Of a stretch of 64,000 nt of DNA, positions 42,503 to 51,290 are shown piece by piece. Under the pieces are notes generated by a model. The model did not search any database. It was not told where the DNA came from and saw only the letters and a list, made by a program, of their open reading frames with translations. Within the stretch, counting starts at the first letter, position 1. Each line of letters starts with the position of its first letter. The stretch is taken from contig NZ_JACHXJ010000006.1 in assembly GCF_014192015.1 (NCBI RefSeq), forward strand, positions 124,001-188,000, written 5' to 3'. This DNA comes from Paenibacillus rhizosphaerae (GTDB taxonomy: Bacteria > Bacillota > Bacilli > Paenibacillales > Paenibacillaceae). Made by a program: the position numbers and the translations under genes.

Positions 42503-43128
42503 TCGAAAAAGGCCTCCTCCAGCATCATGCACAGCGTATGGTAAATCGGCAGATGTCTTTCCTGGATATCCGGCGTGCCGTCGTAAGGAACGCAGACCGC
42601 AATGTCGCACAGCTCCTTCAGGCGTCCGCCGGTGCGGCCCGTCAGGCCGATCGTGGTCATCCCGAGGGATTTAGCCACCTGAACGGCGCGGACCACATTC
42701 GCCGAGTTGCCGGACGTGCTGAACACAACCAGCGTATCCTCCGGCCGGCCATAGCCGTATACCTGCTGGGCCATCGCCATATCGGCGGCAACATCGTTGA
42801 TAAATGCTGTCGACAAGGCGCTCTGACTGACGAGGGAGATCGCCGGCAGTGCGCCCTGCAGCCGGTCGGCGATATAGGCCCCCTCCTCGCCGTGAATGAG
42901 CATTCTATCGCGTTCGGCCTGCGGCAAGCTCCGCTTCAGCATAAAGCCCTTCATCAGTTCGCCCACGACATGCTCGCAGTCGGCGGCGCTCCCGCCATTG
43001 CCGGCGAGGAGCATTTTGCCTCCCTGGCGAAAAGAAGCCTCCATTGCCTCAAACGCCTGCCAGACCGCATTCCGGCACGGTGCCAGATCCGGGTATTTCG
43101 CAAACAGCTGATCAAAGATCGCGCTCAT
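42499..43128 (-). CDS. SIS-domain isomerase, phosphoheptose-isomerase-like
   Basis: 209 residues of GmhA/DiaA type. GKMLLAGNGGSAADCEHVVGELMKGFMLKR near 35-65 is the phosphosugar loop; LVVFSTSGNSANVVRAVQVAKSLGMTTIGLTG near 120-150 is the SIS core; the C-terminal PDIQERHLPIYHTLCMMLE carries the E/H pair of GmhA. It would interconvert a ketose phosphate and aldose phosphate, most simply sedoheptulose 7-phosphate and a heptose 7-phosphate. Start 43128 has GGGGAGAG eight bases upstream and overlaps the previous gene by 17 bases. Confidence 0.85.
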   Translation of the reverse strand: MSAIFDQLFAKYPDLAPCRNAVWQAFEAMEASFRQGGKMLLAGNGGSAADCEHVVGELMKGFMLKRSLPQAERDRMLIHGEEGAYIADRLQGALPAISLVSQSALSTAFINDVAADMAMAQQVYGYGRPEDTLVVFSTSGNSANVVRAVQVAKSLGMTTIGLTGRTGGRLKELCDIAVCVPYDGTPDIQERHLPIYHTLCMMLEEAFFE

Positions 43129-44554
43129 CGCAGTCACTCTCCCCATGGATGTTCATTCCCTTCAAATGTTCGATGGCTTTGACGATAAACTCCGGGCTGC
43201 CGAAGCTGCCCGATTTCAATACCAGTAGACGCCCCCTGCCGTCCAGCGACATGCAGGAGGGCAGCCCCGGCTCAATCTCCTCCAGCACCCGCAGCCCGGC
43301 GATGCCCAGCCGGCCGCACACCGCGGAAGAGGTCTCGCCGCCGGCGACCACGAGCCGGCGCTGCCCGGTACGCTCCGCTACCTCGGCAACCGCGCCTGCC
43401 AGCTCTTCCGAGACGATGCGCGAGAGTACTGAACCCTCCAGGCCCAGCTCCCTTGCCCGTCTCCGCGTCTCCGACAGCTTGCCGGCATCGTTTGATGCAT
43501 GGATCAGCACATCGCGTCCGGCTGCCAGCTCCACGCCGGCCCGCCTTACAACGTCGGCAGTGTGCCCATCCTTTTGCGCCGGTTCGAGCAGCAGCAAAGA
43601 GTCGAGCTCGATGATCGTAACGCCCGCCTCCCGGGCGTAAGCAATCTGGGCCGCGGTTTGCGGCATCAGGCTGCCTGCCGCGAGCAGTACCCCTTGGCTT
43701 CCGGTGCTGCTTCCGGCTGAGCCGGCGATGTCCAGTGAGGCGTCAGCATTTTTGCTCAATAACCCGCTATTTTCCATAAGATCAGCAGCAGTCCGAGCAG
43801 CCTGCCCGCTATCCGGACCGGTCCCGGCAATGGGCCGACCTGAGCTTTCCCGGTCAGCATCCGCTCGCTTCAGCAAAGGCGCGAGCTCCTCATAGAGTCC
43901 GGAACTGCCGCACAGCAGCGGCTCATCCTTCACCGCCTCGGCGATGATCCGAAGCGACTGCTGATCGCGTACGTCGAGAATCAGGTAGGCGCATTCCTCC
44001 CGCATCCGGTCGATTTCCCCGCGAAGAGCATCGGCCCCCTGCTCCACCACGGAGATCGGCAGCAAAGCTACTTTTCGCTCCGTCTGTGCCTGCAGGATCG
44101 CCGTCAGTTCCGACTCCTTCATCGGATGCACCGGATCATTCCGGAACTCCGACTCGGCCAGCGGCTTGCCGTGCACGTAATGAACGCCGTTCAGCGTGAC
44201 GCGTCCGTTCTTCGGAAAACCGAGCACGACGACTGCGAACGACGCGTGTGCCGCATCCAGCATGGCGTCGAACTCGGGACCGATGTTGCCACGGAAAACC
44301 GAGCAGGTTTTGTTGATCAGCCTCGAGCATCCGGCGGCCCGGAGGGCGTCCGTGGCCGCGTACACCTTGGCATACGCCTGATCGGCAGGATCCAGCCGCG
44401 AGTTCGTGTCCAGCACAAGCACGTCCGGAAGTGTATCCGGCAGACCGCTATGCAGTTCATCCACCGGATATACATGCGTTATCAAGCCTGCCTTGGCGAA
44501 CATGATGCCAATGTCGTTTGCGCCGGTAATGTCGTCGGCAACGATGCCGATCAT
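43112..44554 (-). CDS. Four-carbon acid sugar kinase family protein (DUF1537)
   Basis: 480 residues. N-terminal domain begins IGIVADDITGANDIGIMFAKAG; ADDITG is the DUF1537-N signature. The C-terminal nucleotide domain ends with RRLVVAGGETSSAVCGRLGIAGLRVLEEIEPGLPS, the GGETS ATP motif. Characterised members (OtnK, DtnK, LtnK) phosphorylate 3-oxotetronates or tetronates. A low-complexity insert (about 215-285; SSGRPIAGTGPDSGQAARTAA) makes it longer than usual. The ATG at 44554 has GGAGG eight bases upstream and overlaps the preceding aldolase stop (ATGA). With the aldolase it matches a 3-oxotetronate kinase/decarboxylase pair. Confidence 0.87.
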   Translation of the reverse strand: MIGIVADDITGANDIGIMFAKAGLITHVYPVDELHSGLPDTLPDVLVLDTNSRLDPADQAYAKVYAATDALRAAGCSRLINKTCSVFRGNIGPEFDAMLDAAHASFAVVVLGFPKNGRVTLNGVHYVHGKPLAESEFRNDPVHPMKESELTAILQAQTERKVALLPISVVEQGADALRGEIDRMREECAYLILDVRDQQSLRIIAEAVKDEPLLCGSSGLYEELAPLLKRADADRESSGRPIAGTGPDSGQAARTAADLMENSGLLSKNADASLDIAGSAGSSTGSQGVLLAAGSLMPQTAAQIAYAREAGVTIIELDSLLLLEPAQKDGHTADVVRRAGVELAAGRDVLIHASNDAGKLSETRRRARELGLEGSVLSRIVSEELAGAVAEVAERTGQRRLVVAGGETSSAVCGRLGIAGLRVLEEIEPGLPSCMSLDGRGRLLVLKSGSFGSPEFIVKAIEHLKGMNIHGESDCDERDL

Positions 44555-45216
44555 CCGTTCCACCTCCTCCGCGGACGGTAGCCGGAGCGCTCCAGAAAGT
44601 CGCGCTGAACTGAATCCGGCAGCTCTTGAAGTTTGATGCCGGCGCTCCCGGATTCAATCACCATCCGGCAGGCCATTTCCAGCGTTTGCATCGCCATCCG
44701 CGCCTCCTTGATGCTGGTGTCATACACCAGCACCCCATGGTGCTCCAACAGCAGCACATTGGCCTGCTTCGCCTTTTCCCTGACCGCTTCTCCGAGATCC
44801 AGGGAGCCTGGATGGGCATACCGGACGCGCTCTACGCGTTCCAGGTAATACATCGTCTCGACAAACATACCGGAGGGAAGCGGAATTTCGGCGCAGGCGA
44901 ACAGCGTGCTGTAGAACGGCGACGCATGGAGCACCGCCCCGACGTCCGGCCGCAGGTCATATACGGCCTGGTGCATCGGAACTTCCTTGGACGGCTTGGG
45001 CCCGGCCTGCACCGGCGCCTCTCTGCCGTCCAAGAAACACTCGGCGAAGTCCCTGTCTCCCAGCTCCCCGAGAAACGTTCCCGTCGCCGAAATCAGAAAG
45101 CTTGCCTCATCCAGCCTTGCGCTGATATTGCCCGCATTGCCCCAGGCAAGTCCCGTATCCATCATAAATTTACCGGCCGCCCGCAGCTCGGCTGCCGTTT
45201 CTTCGCGGCGGCTCAT
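44551..45216 (-). CDS. Class II aldolase/adducin family protein (3-oxotetronate-4-P decarboxylase-like)
   Basis: 221 residues. Visible: GNAGNISARLD near 25-35, SATGTFLGEL, the substrate Glu in KEVPMHQAVYDLRPDVGAVLHASPFYST (metal His and His-x-His region near 95-105), and a later LLLEHHGVLVYD with metal His near 165. This is the zinc class II aldolase fold of fuculose-P aldolase, AraD and OtnC. Because it directly precedes a DUF1537 kinase, an OtnC-like decarboxylase role is inferred. It starts one base after the GH38 stop. Confidence 0.88.
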   Translation of the reverse strand: MSRREETAAELRAAGKFMMDTGLAWGNAGNISARLDEASFLISATGTFLGELGDRDFAECFLDGREAPVQAGPKPSKEVPMHQAVYDLRPDVGAVLHASPFYSTLFACAEIPLPSGMFVETMYYLERVERVRYAHPGSLDLGEAVREKAKQANVLLLEHHGVLVYDTSIKEARMAMQTLEMACRMVIESGSAGIKLQELPDSVQRDFLERSGYRPRRRWNG

Positions 45217-45217
45217 C

Positions 45218-47647
45218 TTACAGATCCCATTCCAGAAGGCTGGTTTCCGTTACCGGCAGATTTTTGTCAGCCGGCACACGGAACGTTTTGATTTCCGACG
45301 GCTTGAAATCGGCGCGTATGCTGCGTTCCCATTTCGGGAGCCGGATTTCGGCCGTTGTCGCTCTTTTATCCGTCTCATACACGCGGAGGATCAGGTCATC
45401 GTTGTCCTCGGCCTTTTTCACTGCACTGACGATGACGTTGTCCCGATCCACCGACAGATACGAATCGGTTTGCGGCAGCTTCCCATCATGATAAGATTCA
45501 ACGATGGCCACAGGCTTACAGTTCAGCTCCGCGGCACGGCGCACGGTGCCGGCCTGCTCCCAGCCCTCTTCATGAGGAAGGAGCGAGTAGTGGAACTGCT
45601 GAATGCCTTGATCGATAAAGGAATACTCACCATCCGGCTCAGGCTCGTAAGGATCGTGATGAGCGAAAATCGGACTGCGCAGTACGGTCAGGGCCAGCTC
45701 TTTGTTATGGATGCTGTAGCTGTATTTGGCGTCATTCATCAGGCTCAGACCGTATACGCGGTTCGATCCCTGAACGATCCCCGAATAATCAACCCAGCTC
45801 TGACCCGGCTCTTCCTCACCGTTATGCTCGCGCTCGATCGTTCCGTAAGGAATTTCGTACGTATGCCGGCTGAAGACGCAGTTCACCGGGAAGACGAGCT
45901 TCAACATTTTAAATTTTTCCCGCCAGTCCACAGTTACGCTGACGTCGATTTGCTGCTGGTCCGGATACATTGCAAAATCCTGCACCAGCCGTGAGTTCCC
46001 GTATTCGCTCACCACGCGGATCACTGATTTGACTGGCCCGTGCTCGATACGCTGTACTCTGACCGCCTTGAATTGCCCTACTTTCTGGTCAAAATGAAGC
46101 ACGTCATGGCTCCACGTGTCGGAGGTGTCATCAATGACGACCGGCCGTGCTCCGTCACCACGCAGCACCTCGTGATCCAGCTTTTTATCCCGCAGGCTCT
46201 TGATAAACCCTGTGTCTTTGTCGAACTCCAGCCGCAGGCGGCTGTTTTCCAGGACCAGATCGCTGGCCGTGATCGGTTCCCCGACCGGTTTCAGCGAAGC
46301 CGATTCCAGGAACAGCTTGTAGACCCGGTATCCGAGCGGCGGCAGTTCGGCCATAAAGCTCAAACGATAGCGCCCTCTGGCTGCGGCCTGGGACTTCACA
46401 GTCTGGAACGGCACCGGCTTGCCGGTATCGTCGACCAACACGCTGTTGTCCTTGATGCCGCCGATCTCCAGCTCGACATTCACTCTGCTGGACCAGGCGT
46501 GCGGGTTAAACACGACGATCGGACGCATCGTTTCATCCTGCTCGATCCCGATGTTCCAGGACAGCGACTGGACCGCATAGTTCAACGAGCGGTCGGCGAT
46601 CGCCATCGCCTCCCCGAATAGATATCTGGCGTCCTCATAAGCAGGCTCCAGGCTTGTTCCGGCCAGGATGTCATGGAACTGGTTGAACAACACGTTTTTC
46701 CAGGCACGCGTGAATTCCTCCGGATACGGCTGCCCGGTAATCCATGATGCGAGCGCGGAGAACTTCTCCGCCGCGATCAGCCGGTTCTCCGCCTGCCGGT
46801 TCCACTGCTTGATGCCGGAATGCGCGGCGTAGCAGCCGCTGGCATGGTGCTGCAAATCGTCATGCACGACCGGAAAATCAAGCCCGGAATTCACCATATC
46901 CTGGAAATACTGATCCGGCGTGGCAAACTCGAGCTTCGGCAGATCAGGCTCCTGGTTCAAGCGCCGGATGCTCTCAATATTTTCCTTGGTCGGTCCGCCA
47001 CCGTGGTTGCCTACACCGTAGAACAGCATCAGATCGTTCAGCGGTTCCTTGAATTCTCCGAGAGCACGCCGAACGTGATTCTCCAGATCTTTGCCCCAAG
47101 ACAGGTACTCGAACATAATGCGGAATGTCAGCACCTTGGAACCGTCATCGGACTGCCACCAGAAGAGACGGCTTGGAAGTCCCTTCTCGTTTGGCATCGG
47201 CCGCATCATGACGTAGTAGTCCATCCCGCTTTTCTTCAGGATTTGCGGAAGCATGGCGTTATGGCCGAAGCTGTCGACGTTGTAGCCGACCTTGGCGGTC
47301 ACCCCGAATTTTTCCTTAAAATAGCGCTGGCCGTACAGGCCCTGGCGGACAAAGGATTCGCCCCCCGGAATGTTGCAGTCGGGCTGGATCCACCAGCCGC
47401 CGACGATGTTCCACCGGCCTTCTTTCACCCGCGCACGGATTTCTTCGAACATGGCCGGATCGTTGTTCTCGATCCATTCGTACATGGCCGCCGAGCTGGA
47501 CGTAAAAATAAAGTCCTCCGATTCCTTCATCCGGTCGAGGGCCGAGCGGAAGGTCGCCTTCGCTTCCTGAAAGCCTTCCTGCCACTGCCACAGCCACACC
47601 GGGTCGAGATGCGCATTGCCGATCATATACAGCTTTTTGTCATTCAT
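45218..47647 (-). CDS. GH38 alpha-mannosidase
   Basis: 809 residues. The N-terminal catalytic barrel has the zinc ligands in IGNAHLDPVWLWQW (His and Asp near 12-15) and the catalytic nucleophile in VGYNVDSFGHNAMLPQIL near 135-150; a second zinc His in NHGGG follows near 225. The middle helical domain and C-terminal beta domains match bacterial cytosolic GH38 enzymes. No signal peptide, so it trims imported mannosides. It belongs to the LacI-controlled block between ketose-bisphosphate aldolase and class II aldolase. Confidence 0.92.
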   Translation of the reverse strand: MNDKKLYMIGNAHLDPVWLWQWQEGFQEAKATFRSALDRMKESEDFIFTSSSAAMYEWIENNDPAMFEEIRARVKEGRWNIVGGWWIQPDCNIPGGESFVRQGLYGQRYFKEKFGVTAKVGYNVDSFGHNAMLPQILKKSGMDYYVMMRPMPNEKGLPSRLFWWQSDDGSKVLTFRIMFEYLSWGKDLENHVRRALGEFKEPLNDLMLFYGVGNHGGGPTKENIESIRRLNQEPDLPKLEFATPDQYFQDMVNSGLDFPVVHDDLQHHASGCYAAHSGIKQWNRQAENRLIAAEKFSALASWITGQPYPEEFTRAWKNVLFNQFHDILAGTSLEPAYEDARYLFGEAMAIADRSLNYAVQSLSWNIGIEQDETMRPIVVFNPHAWSSRVNVELEIGGIKDNSVLVDDTGKPVPFQTVKSQAAARGRYRLSFMAELPPLGYRVYKLFLESASLKPVGEPITASDLVLENSRLRLEFDKDTGFIKSLRDKKLDHEVLRGDGARPVVIDDTSDTWSHDVLHFDQKVGQFKAVRVQRIEHGPVKSVIRVVSEYGNSRLVQDFAMYPDQQQIDVSVTVDWREKFKMLKLVFPVNCVFSRHTYEIPYGTIEREHNGEEEPGQSWVDYSGIVQGSNRVYGLSLMNDAKYSYSIHNKELALTVLRSPIFAHHDPYEPEPDGEYSFIDQGIQQFHYSLLPHEEGWEQAGTVRRAAELNCKPVAIVESYHDGKLPQTDSYLSVDRDNVIVSAVKKAEDNDDLILRVYETDKRATTAEIRLPKWERSIRADFKPSEIKTFRVPADKNLPVTETSLLEWDL

Positions 47648-47695
47648 ACATGGTTCAGCTCCAATCCATGGTTACTTGGTTTTAGGATGTCCAAT

Positions 47696-48625
47696 TTATT
47701 GGAAAAATTGTCCGGCTTGCCCGGCGCTCAGCACAAAATCCTTCATCTTGTTCATCACCGTCCGCTTCACGGCTTCGCGGCCTGCTGCCAGTTGTTCCGG
47801 CTTCAGTGTCCGGCACTCTGCGTCCGTCATCCGCTCTTCCCGGCCCAGTGCCGCCAGCAGCGACAGTTCCAGGTCGGTCGCGATATTCACTTTGCTGACT
47901 CCGCCCCCAGGCAGGGCGAATGCCTGCTGCATCATGTCCGCCGGGACGCCGGAACCGCCGTGCAGCACCAGATGCACCGGGTTCAGCGCTCGGATCGCCG
48001 TCAGGCGCGCGTAGTCGATCTTCGGCTGTTTCACGTTGTAGACGCCGTGCGCGGTGCCGCACGATACCGCCAGCGCGTCAACGCCAGTCAGCCGCACGAA
48101 CTCCGCCGCCTCATCGGGATCGGTGTACAGCTCCTCGTCGGTTTCGGTTTCGACGAAATCGGTCGTACCGATCATGCCGAGCTCGGCTTCGACCGAGACG
48201 CCTCTAGCGTGGGCATATTCGGCCGCCTCCTTAGATTCGCGGACATTCTCGGCGAAGGGCTTCTCCGACGCGTCGATCATGACGGAAGTGAAGCCGGCTT
48301 CGATCGCCTCGGCGATGACCGCCATATCCTTCGTATGGTCCAGGTGGAGCACCACCGGAACGGTGATTTGCTGTTCGTCCAGCTGGCGGTAGAATTCCTC
48401 CGCGAATGCCTTCGGGGTAATGCCGTACCGGATCAGCTCCTTTTGCGAAATCTGGACGATCAGCGGCGAATCCGCCTCCTGTCCGGCCGCCAGAACGGCG
48501 GCGATCATGGACGTATAGCGCGGTGAATATGAACCGATTGCATACTTTCCTGCTTCGGCCGCTTGAAGCGCCTGCTTCAGCGTCAGGACGTTGGATCGTC
48601 CGGTAGATCCTGCATGGGTCTTCAT
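47696..48625 (-). CDS. Class II ketose-bisphosphate aldolase (GatY/FbaA-like)
   Basis: 309 residues. Class II motifs are present: VPVVLHLDHTKDMAVIAEAIEAGFTSVMIDAS (catalytic Asp and zinc His near 95-100), VSVEAELGMIG (zinc Glu area), SCGTAHGVY (zinc His near 200), LHGGSGVP (zinc His near 230) and KVNIATDLEL. It cleaves ketose 1,6- or 1,7-bisphosphates to DHAP and an aldehyde. In this block it could split the bisphosphate made by the neighbouring kinases. GAGAGGAG lies ten bases before ATG. Confidence 0.9.
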   Translation of the reverse strand: MKTHAGSTGRSNVLTLKQALQAAEAGKYAIGSYSPRYTSMIAAVLAAGQEADSPLIVQISQKELIRYGITPKAFAEEFYRQLDEQQITVPVVLHLDHTKDMAVIAEAIEAGFTSVMIDASEKPFAENVRESKEAAEYAHARGVSVEAELGMIGTTDFVETETDEELYTDPDEAAEFVRLTGVDALAVSCGTAHGVYNVKQPKIDYARLTAIRALNPVHLVLHGGSGVPADMMQQAFALPGGGVSKVNIATDLELSLLAALGREERMTDAECRTLKPEQLAAGREAVKRTVMNKMKDFVLSAGQAGQFFQ

Positions 48626-48666
48626 GGTGTATAAACTCCTCTCGCTACTCTCTTGTAGAAATGGAA

Positions 48667-48689
48667 AACGGACCGTGCTTCCGTCCGTT
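48667..48689 (-). terminator. Possible attenuator between racemase and aldolase genes
   Basis: AACGGAC/GTCCGTT with a nine-base loop, followed on the minus strand by TTTTCC. It lies in the short gap between two genes of the same block and may lower downstream expression or protect an mRNA end. Confidence 0.45.
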
Positions 48690-48697
48690 AAGTCTGT

Positions 48698-49420
48698 TCA
48701 GTTCATCCTGTTTGCCGACAACTGCTCGCGCACGCGCTCCATCCCGAAGGCGGGGCTGGTTAGAAAGCGGCTCCGTTCCTCCGGAGGCAGGCCTTCCACC
48801 GCCCGCGCCATCGATGCCTGAGCCAATACGACAATGTCGGCTGACCCGGCCATCCGGGACAGCGCTTTGGCAAGTACTTCGTCATGGCCTTGTCGGTCGC
48901 CAGCCAGCAGGCGCTCGTACGCGGAAGAGATCACCTCCGGCATCAGCCGGACTTCTCTTCCGAGCCGCTCTGCCTCCCGCTGCAGCAGCCGCTGCGTCGG
49001 CCCGAGCGTCGTGGCCAGCGTGGCTGCCACGCCGACGGTTCCGGCGGAGCGCACCGCATGCTCCGCCATCGCTTCGTCGATGCGCACGACCGGCACCGCG
49101 ATCTCCGGCTGCATCACTTCGCACAGCTCCCCGATGGAGGAGCATGCGTTCAGGATGCAGTCCGCGCCCTGCTGTTCCGCAATGTGCGCATACTGCCGCC
49201 ATCGCTCTGCGATGGCTTCCACCCGCCCGCCGTTCTCCGCGAGCTCCGGCAGAATCGAATCATCCACCAGATTGATTACGCGGAGGCCAGGCATCAACTG
49301 CTGCGCCAGATCCCGCAAGGGATCGACCGTAACCGGGGTCGTATGGATGACCGCCAGTCTGAAGCGTCCCCATTCCTGCGGCAGACGCGTTGTACTTGTA
49401 TCGACTTTATCCATGTCCAT
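48698..49420 (-). CDS. Aspartate/glutamate racemase family protein
   Basis: 240 residues. The two catalytic Cys positions are only partly kept: DCILNACSSIGELCEVMQ (near 85-100) has the first; at the second, where members show a Cys in a GCT-like motif, this protein reads VLAQASMARAVEG, without Cys. The protein resembles the Asp/Glu/hydantoin racemase or AroM-like group, but racemase activity is doubtful. In the sugar block a role as isomerase or lactonase-like protein is possible. Starts eight bases after the preceding kinase. Confidence 0.75.
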   Translation of the reverse strand: MDMDKVDTSTTRLPQEWGRFRLAVIHTTPVTVDPLRDLAQQLMPGLRVINLVDDSILPELAENGGRVEAIAERWRQYAHIAEQQGADCILNACSSIGELCEVMQPEIAVPVVRIDEAMAEHAVRSAGTVGVAATLATTLGPTQRLLQREAERLGREVRLMPEVISSAYERLLAGDRQGHDEVLAKALSRMAGSADIVVLAQASMARAVEGLPPEERSRFLTSPAFGMERVREQLSANRMN

Positions 49421-49427
49421 CCCAAGT

Positions 49428-50816
49428 TCACCCTTTCCTCATTTCGCTCAGCGCCGACCGGACATCGGGATAATATCCCGCCGCCGCAGCGCCGTACACG
49501 GCCGCTCCATAGGCCGCTTCCTCCTCCCCGGGCGGAAGCTCAAGCGCCAGGCCGAGCTTCGCTTCCAGCATTTCGCGGAGGAGAGGATTCCGGCGGATGC
49601 CGTTGCCCGAACCCGCCGCGGCCGAGATGATGCCGCGCAGCTCCTCTGGCAGCGCGCCGACGTACTGCATCAGCTCGTCGGCCATGCCCTTCAGGAAGCC
49701 TGCGGCCAGATGGCCCGGCGTGAAATTGTCCGGCCCGATGCCGCGGATGGACCCCCGGAGGCCCGGATCCTGCCGGGTTCCGTAGAACTGGGTCTGCACC
49801 TGAAGCGGTTCATCCCCGCGCCGAAGCGCCTCCCGGGCCCATTCATTCATCCGCGCGTAAATCTCGCCTTCATCCGGAGACGCGCCGAAGGCTCTGCCCG
49901 CCTCTTGAAAGAACGCCAGCAGCATGGCGTAGGACTTGCCCCCGCTCAGGGGGGCGCCTACCAGCAGCGAGCCGCCTCCGGGGAACGGCCGGATTTCAAG
50001 CCCGGCCGCAGGGTCCAGCTCCTCCGGTGACACGTCGTTGCTTGTAAAAATGGAAACTTGCGAGCCCGTTCCGACGTTGACGAGCAGCGTCCGCTCCAGC
50101 TGCGGTACCGAACCGAGAAAGCTCGCTTGGTTGTCCCCGATCGCGCATGCTACTGGCTTTCCGTCCGGTGTTCTCCCGGCCGGCTCCGTGCCCTGGCATA
50201 CGGGCGGCAGGATGGATGCATCCATTCCGGCCCGCCGCAGCGCTTCTTCATCAAAGCCGCGCCGGCTTCGCGAATACAATCCGATCCCGGCCGCATTGGA
50301 AGGATCCATGAGCGGCTTGGCGGCACCCGTCAGCTGCATGGCTGCATAATCACCGATCGTGCATAAGCAAACCGCATCGGTGGGAACGTTCCCGTTTTTC
50401 ACATGATGAAAGTGCGTCACCAGTCCATAGCCGCTGGCCACCGGATAACCCGTGCACTCCCGAAGGTGCCGGGCGTAAGAGGCTCCCCGGCCTTGCATCG
50501 GCTCGTCTCCGCGTCCGTCCTGCCAGGTAAAGAGCGGGCTGACGCTTTGACCTTCCCCGTCGACATAAAGAATGCCGTGCATCTGGCAGGAAATTCCGAC
50601 CGCAGCAACATCAGGCCATTCCTCCCGGCAGTCCGCAAGCAGCCCGCGGACCCGTTCCATGATCCGCCTCGGATCCTGCAGCCGTTCCCAGCTCTGATTC
50701 CCCCCAAGCGACGCATCGTTCGCGCAAGTCGCCACGCGGACCGGCCGGCCCGACACGGCCGAGATCAGCACGACGCTGATCGATGTCGTTCCGATATCAA
50801 TTCCGGCAAATAACAT
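49428..50816 (-). CDS. FGGY-family kinase, sedoheptulokinase-like
   Basis: 462 residues. MLFAGIDIGTTSISVVLIS is the first phosphate loop; AVGISCQMHGILYVD and LFTWQDGRGDEPM are the features that separate sedoheptulokinase-like members from glycerol and xylulose kinases; IGDYAAMQLTG and PLMDPSNAAGIGLY follow; the C-terminal ISAAAGSGNGIRRNPLLREMLEAKLGLAL is the second nucleotide motif. It probably makes a ketose phosphate. The start at 50816 has GGGAGGGG seven bases upstream. One exact GGGAACGTTCCC copy lies inside the gene at 50382-50393. Confidence 0.82.
   Translation of the reverse strand: MLFAGIDIGTTSISVVLISAVSGRPVRVATCANDASLGGNQSWERLQDPRRIMERVRGLLADCREEWPDVAAVGISCQMHGILYVDGEGQSVSPLFTWQDGRGDEPMQGRGASYARHLRECTGYPVASGYGLVTHFHHVKNGNVPTDAVCLCTIGDYAAMQLTGAAKPLMDPSNAAGIGLYSRSRRGFDEEALRRAGMDASILPPVCQGTEPAGRTPDGKPVACAIGDNQASFLGSVPQLERTLLVNVGTGSQVSIFTSNDVSPEELDPAAGLEIRPFPGGGSLLVGAPLSGGKSYAMLLAFFQEAGRAFGASPDEGEIYARMNEWAREALRRGDEPLQVQTQFYGTRQDPGLRGSIRGIGPDNFTPGHLAAGFLKGMADELMQYVGALPEELRGIISAAAGSGNGIRRNPLLREMLEAKLGLALELPPGEEEAAYGAAVYGAAAAGYYPDVRSALSEMRKG
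50382..50393. promoter_or_regulatory. LacI operator copy inside the sedoheptulokinase-like gene
   Basis: Exact GGGAACGTTCCC, flanked by T/A-rich sequence on one side (CGTTTTTC), inside the coding region where it encodes Gly-Asn-Val-Pro. May be a functional internal site or chance. Confidence 0.35.
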
Positions 50817-51258
50817 AGGTTGTCCCCTCCCGTATTCGTCCTGCCATCTCATCGCCTTGCCAAGCGATTCCATGGATTTCCTTATTCTTTTTCGCGGGCA
50901 TTCAGCGGGGTACCTTCAGGCCGGCCGCTTTTATGTCCTGAAATCCTTTTTCTCGCCGCAAGGGAGGTTCGATGGAATAAAGAACGTCTACCGGCATTTC
51001 ACAGAGGAGAACGCACATTTTTGGCTCAAGCAATCAGCCTCGGTTTTCTCGCTCCTTCAATCTTTCAAACGAATTCATAAGTTTTTGATCCTGTATTCCG
51101 GTCAATTTCGGCCGTGTTTTTGACCCTTAAGTCCTTCGATCTGCTTTTGATCCCTTTCAATAACTTTCATCCCTCAAGTCTTTCGACCAGTTTTCAGATC
51201 CTTCAATTTTCGATCAGTTTCTGATCACTCAGTTTTGAATCATTTATTTTTTGATCTT
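50817..51258. other. 442-base gap with degenerate short repeats
   Basis: No gene. From about 51128 to 51290 a string of related ~20-25-base units built on TTTCGATCAG, TTTTGATC and TTTGAATC recurs about eight times, ending inside the start of the 3' coding end of the next gene. The rest is unremarkable. It separates the first half of the block from the second and could hold a processing site or weak promoter. Confidence 0.5.
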
Positions 51259-51290
51259 TCAGCTTTCGATCAGCTCGCTCAGTTTCAGCT
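51128..51290. repeat. Degenerate GATC-rich short repeats
   Basis: Units such as TTCGATCTGC, TTTTGATCCC, TTTCGACCAG, TTTTCGATCAG, TTTCTGATCAC, TTTTTGATC, TTTCGATCAG follow one another with 18-25 base periods. The last overlaps the C-terminal codons of the toroid protein gene. Confidence 0.45.

Noticed and set aside
46820..48526. 568-codon plus-strand frame opposite GH38 and aldolase
   Set aside because: Spans two real genes and their gap in antisense; composition is that of a shadow.
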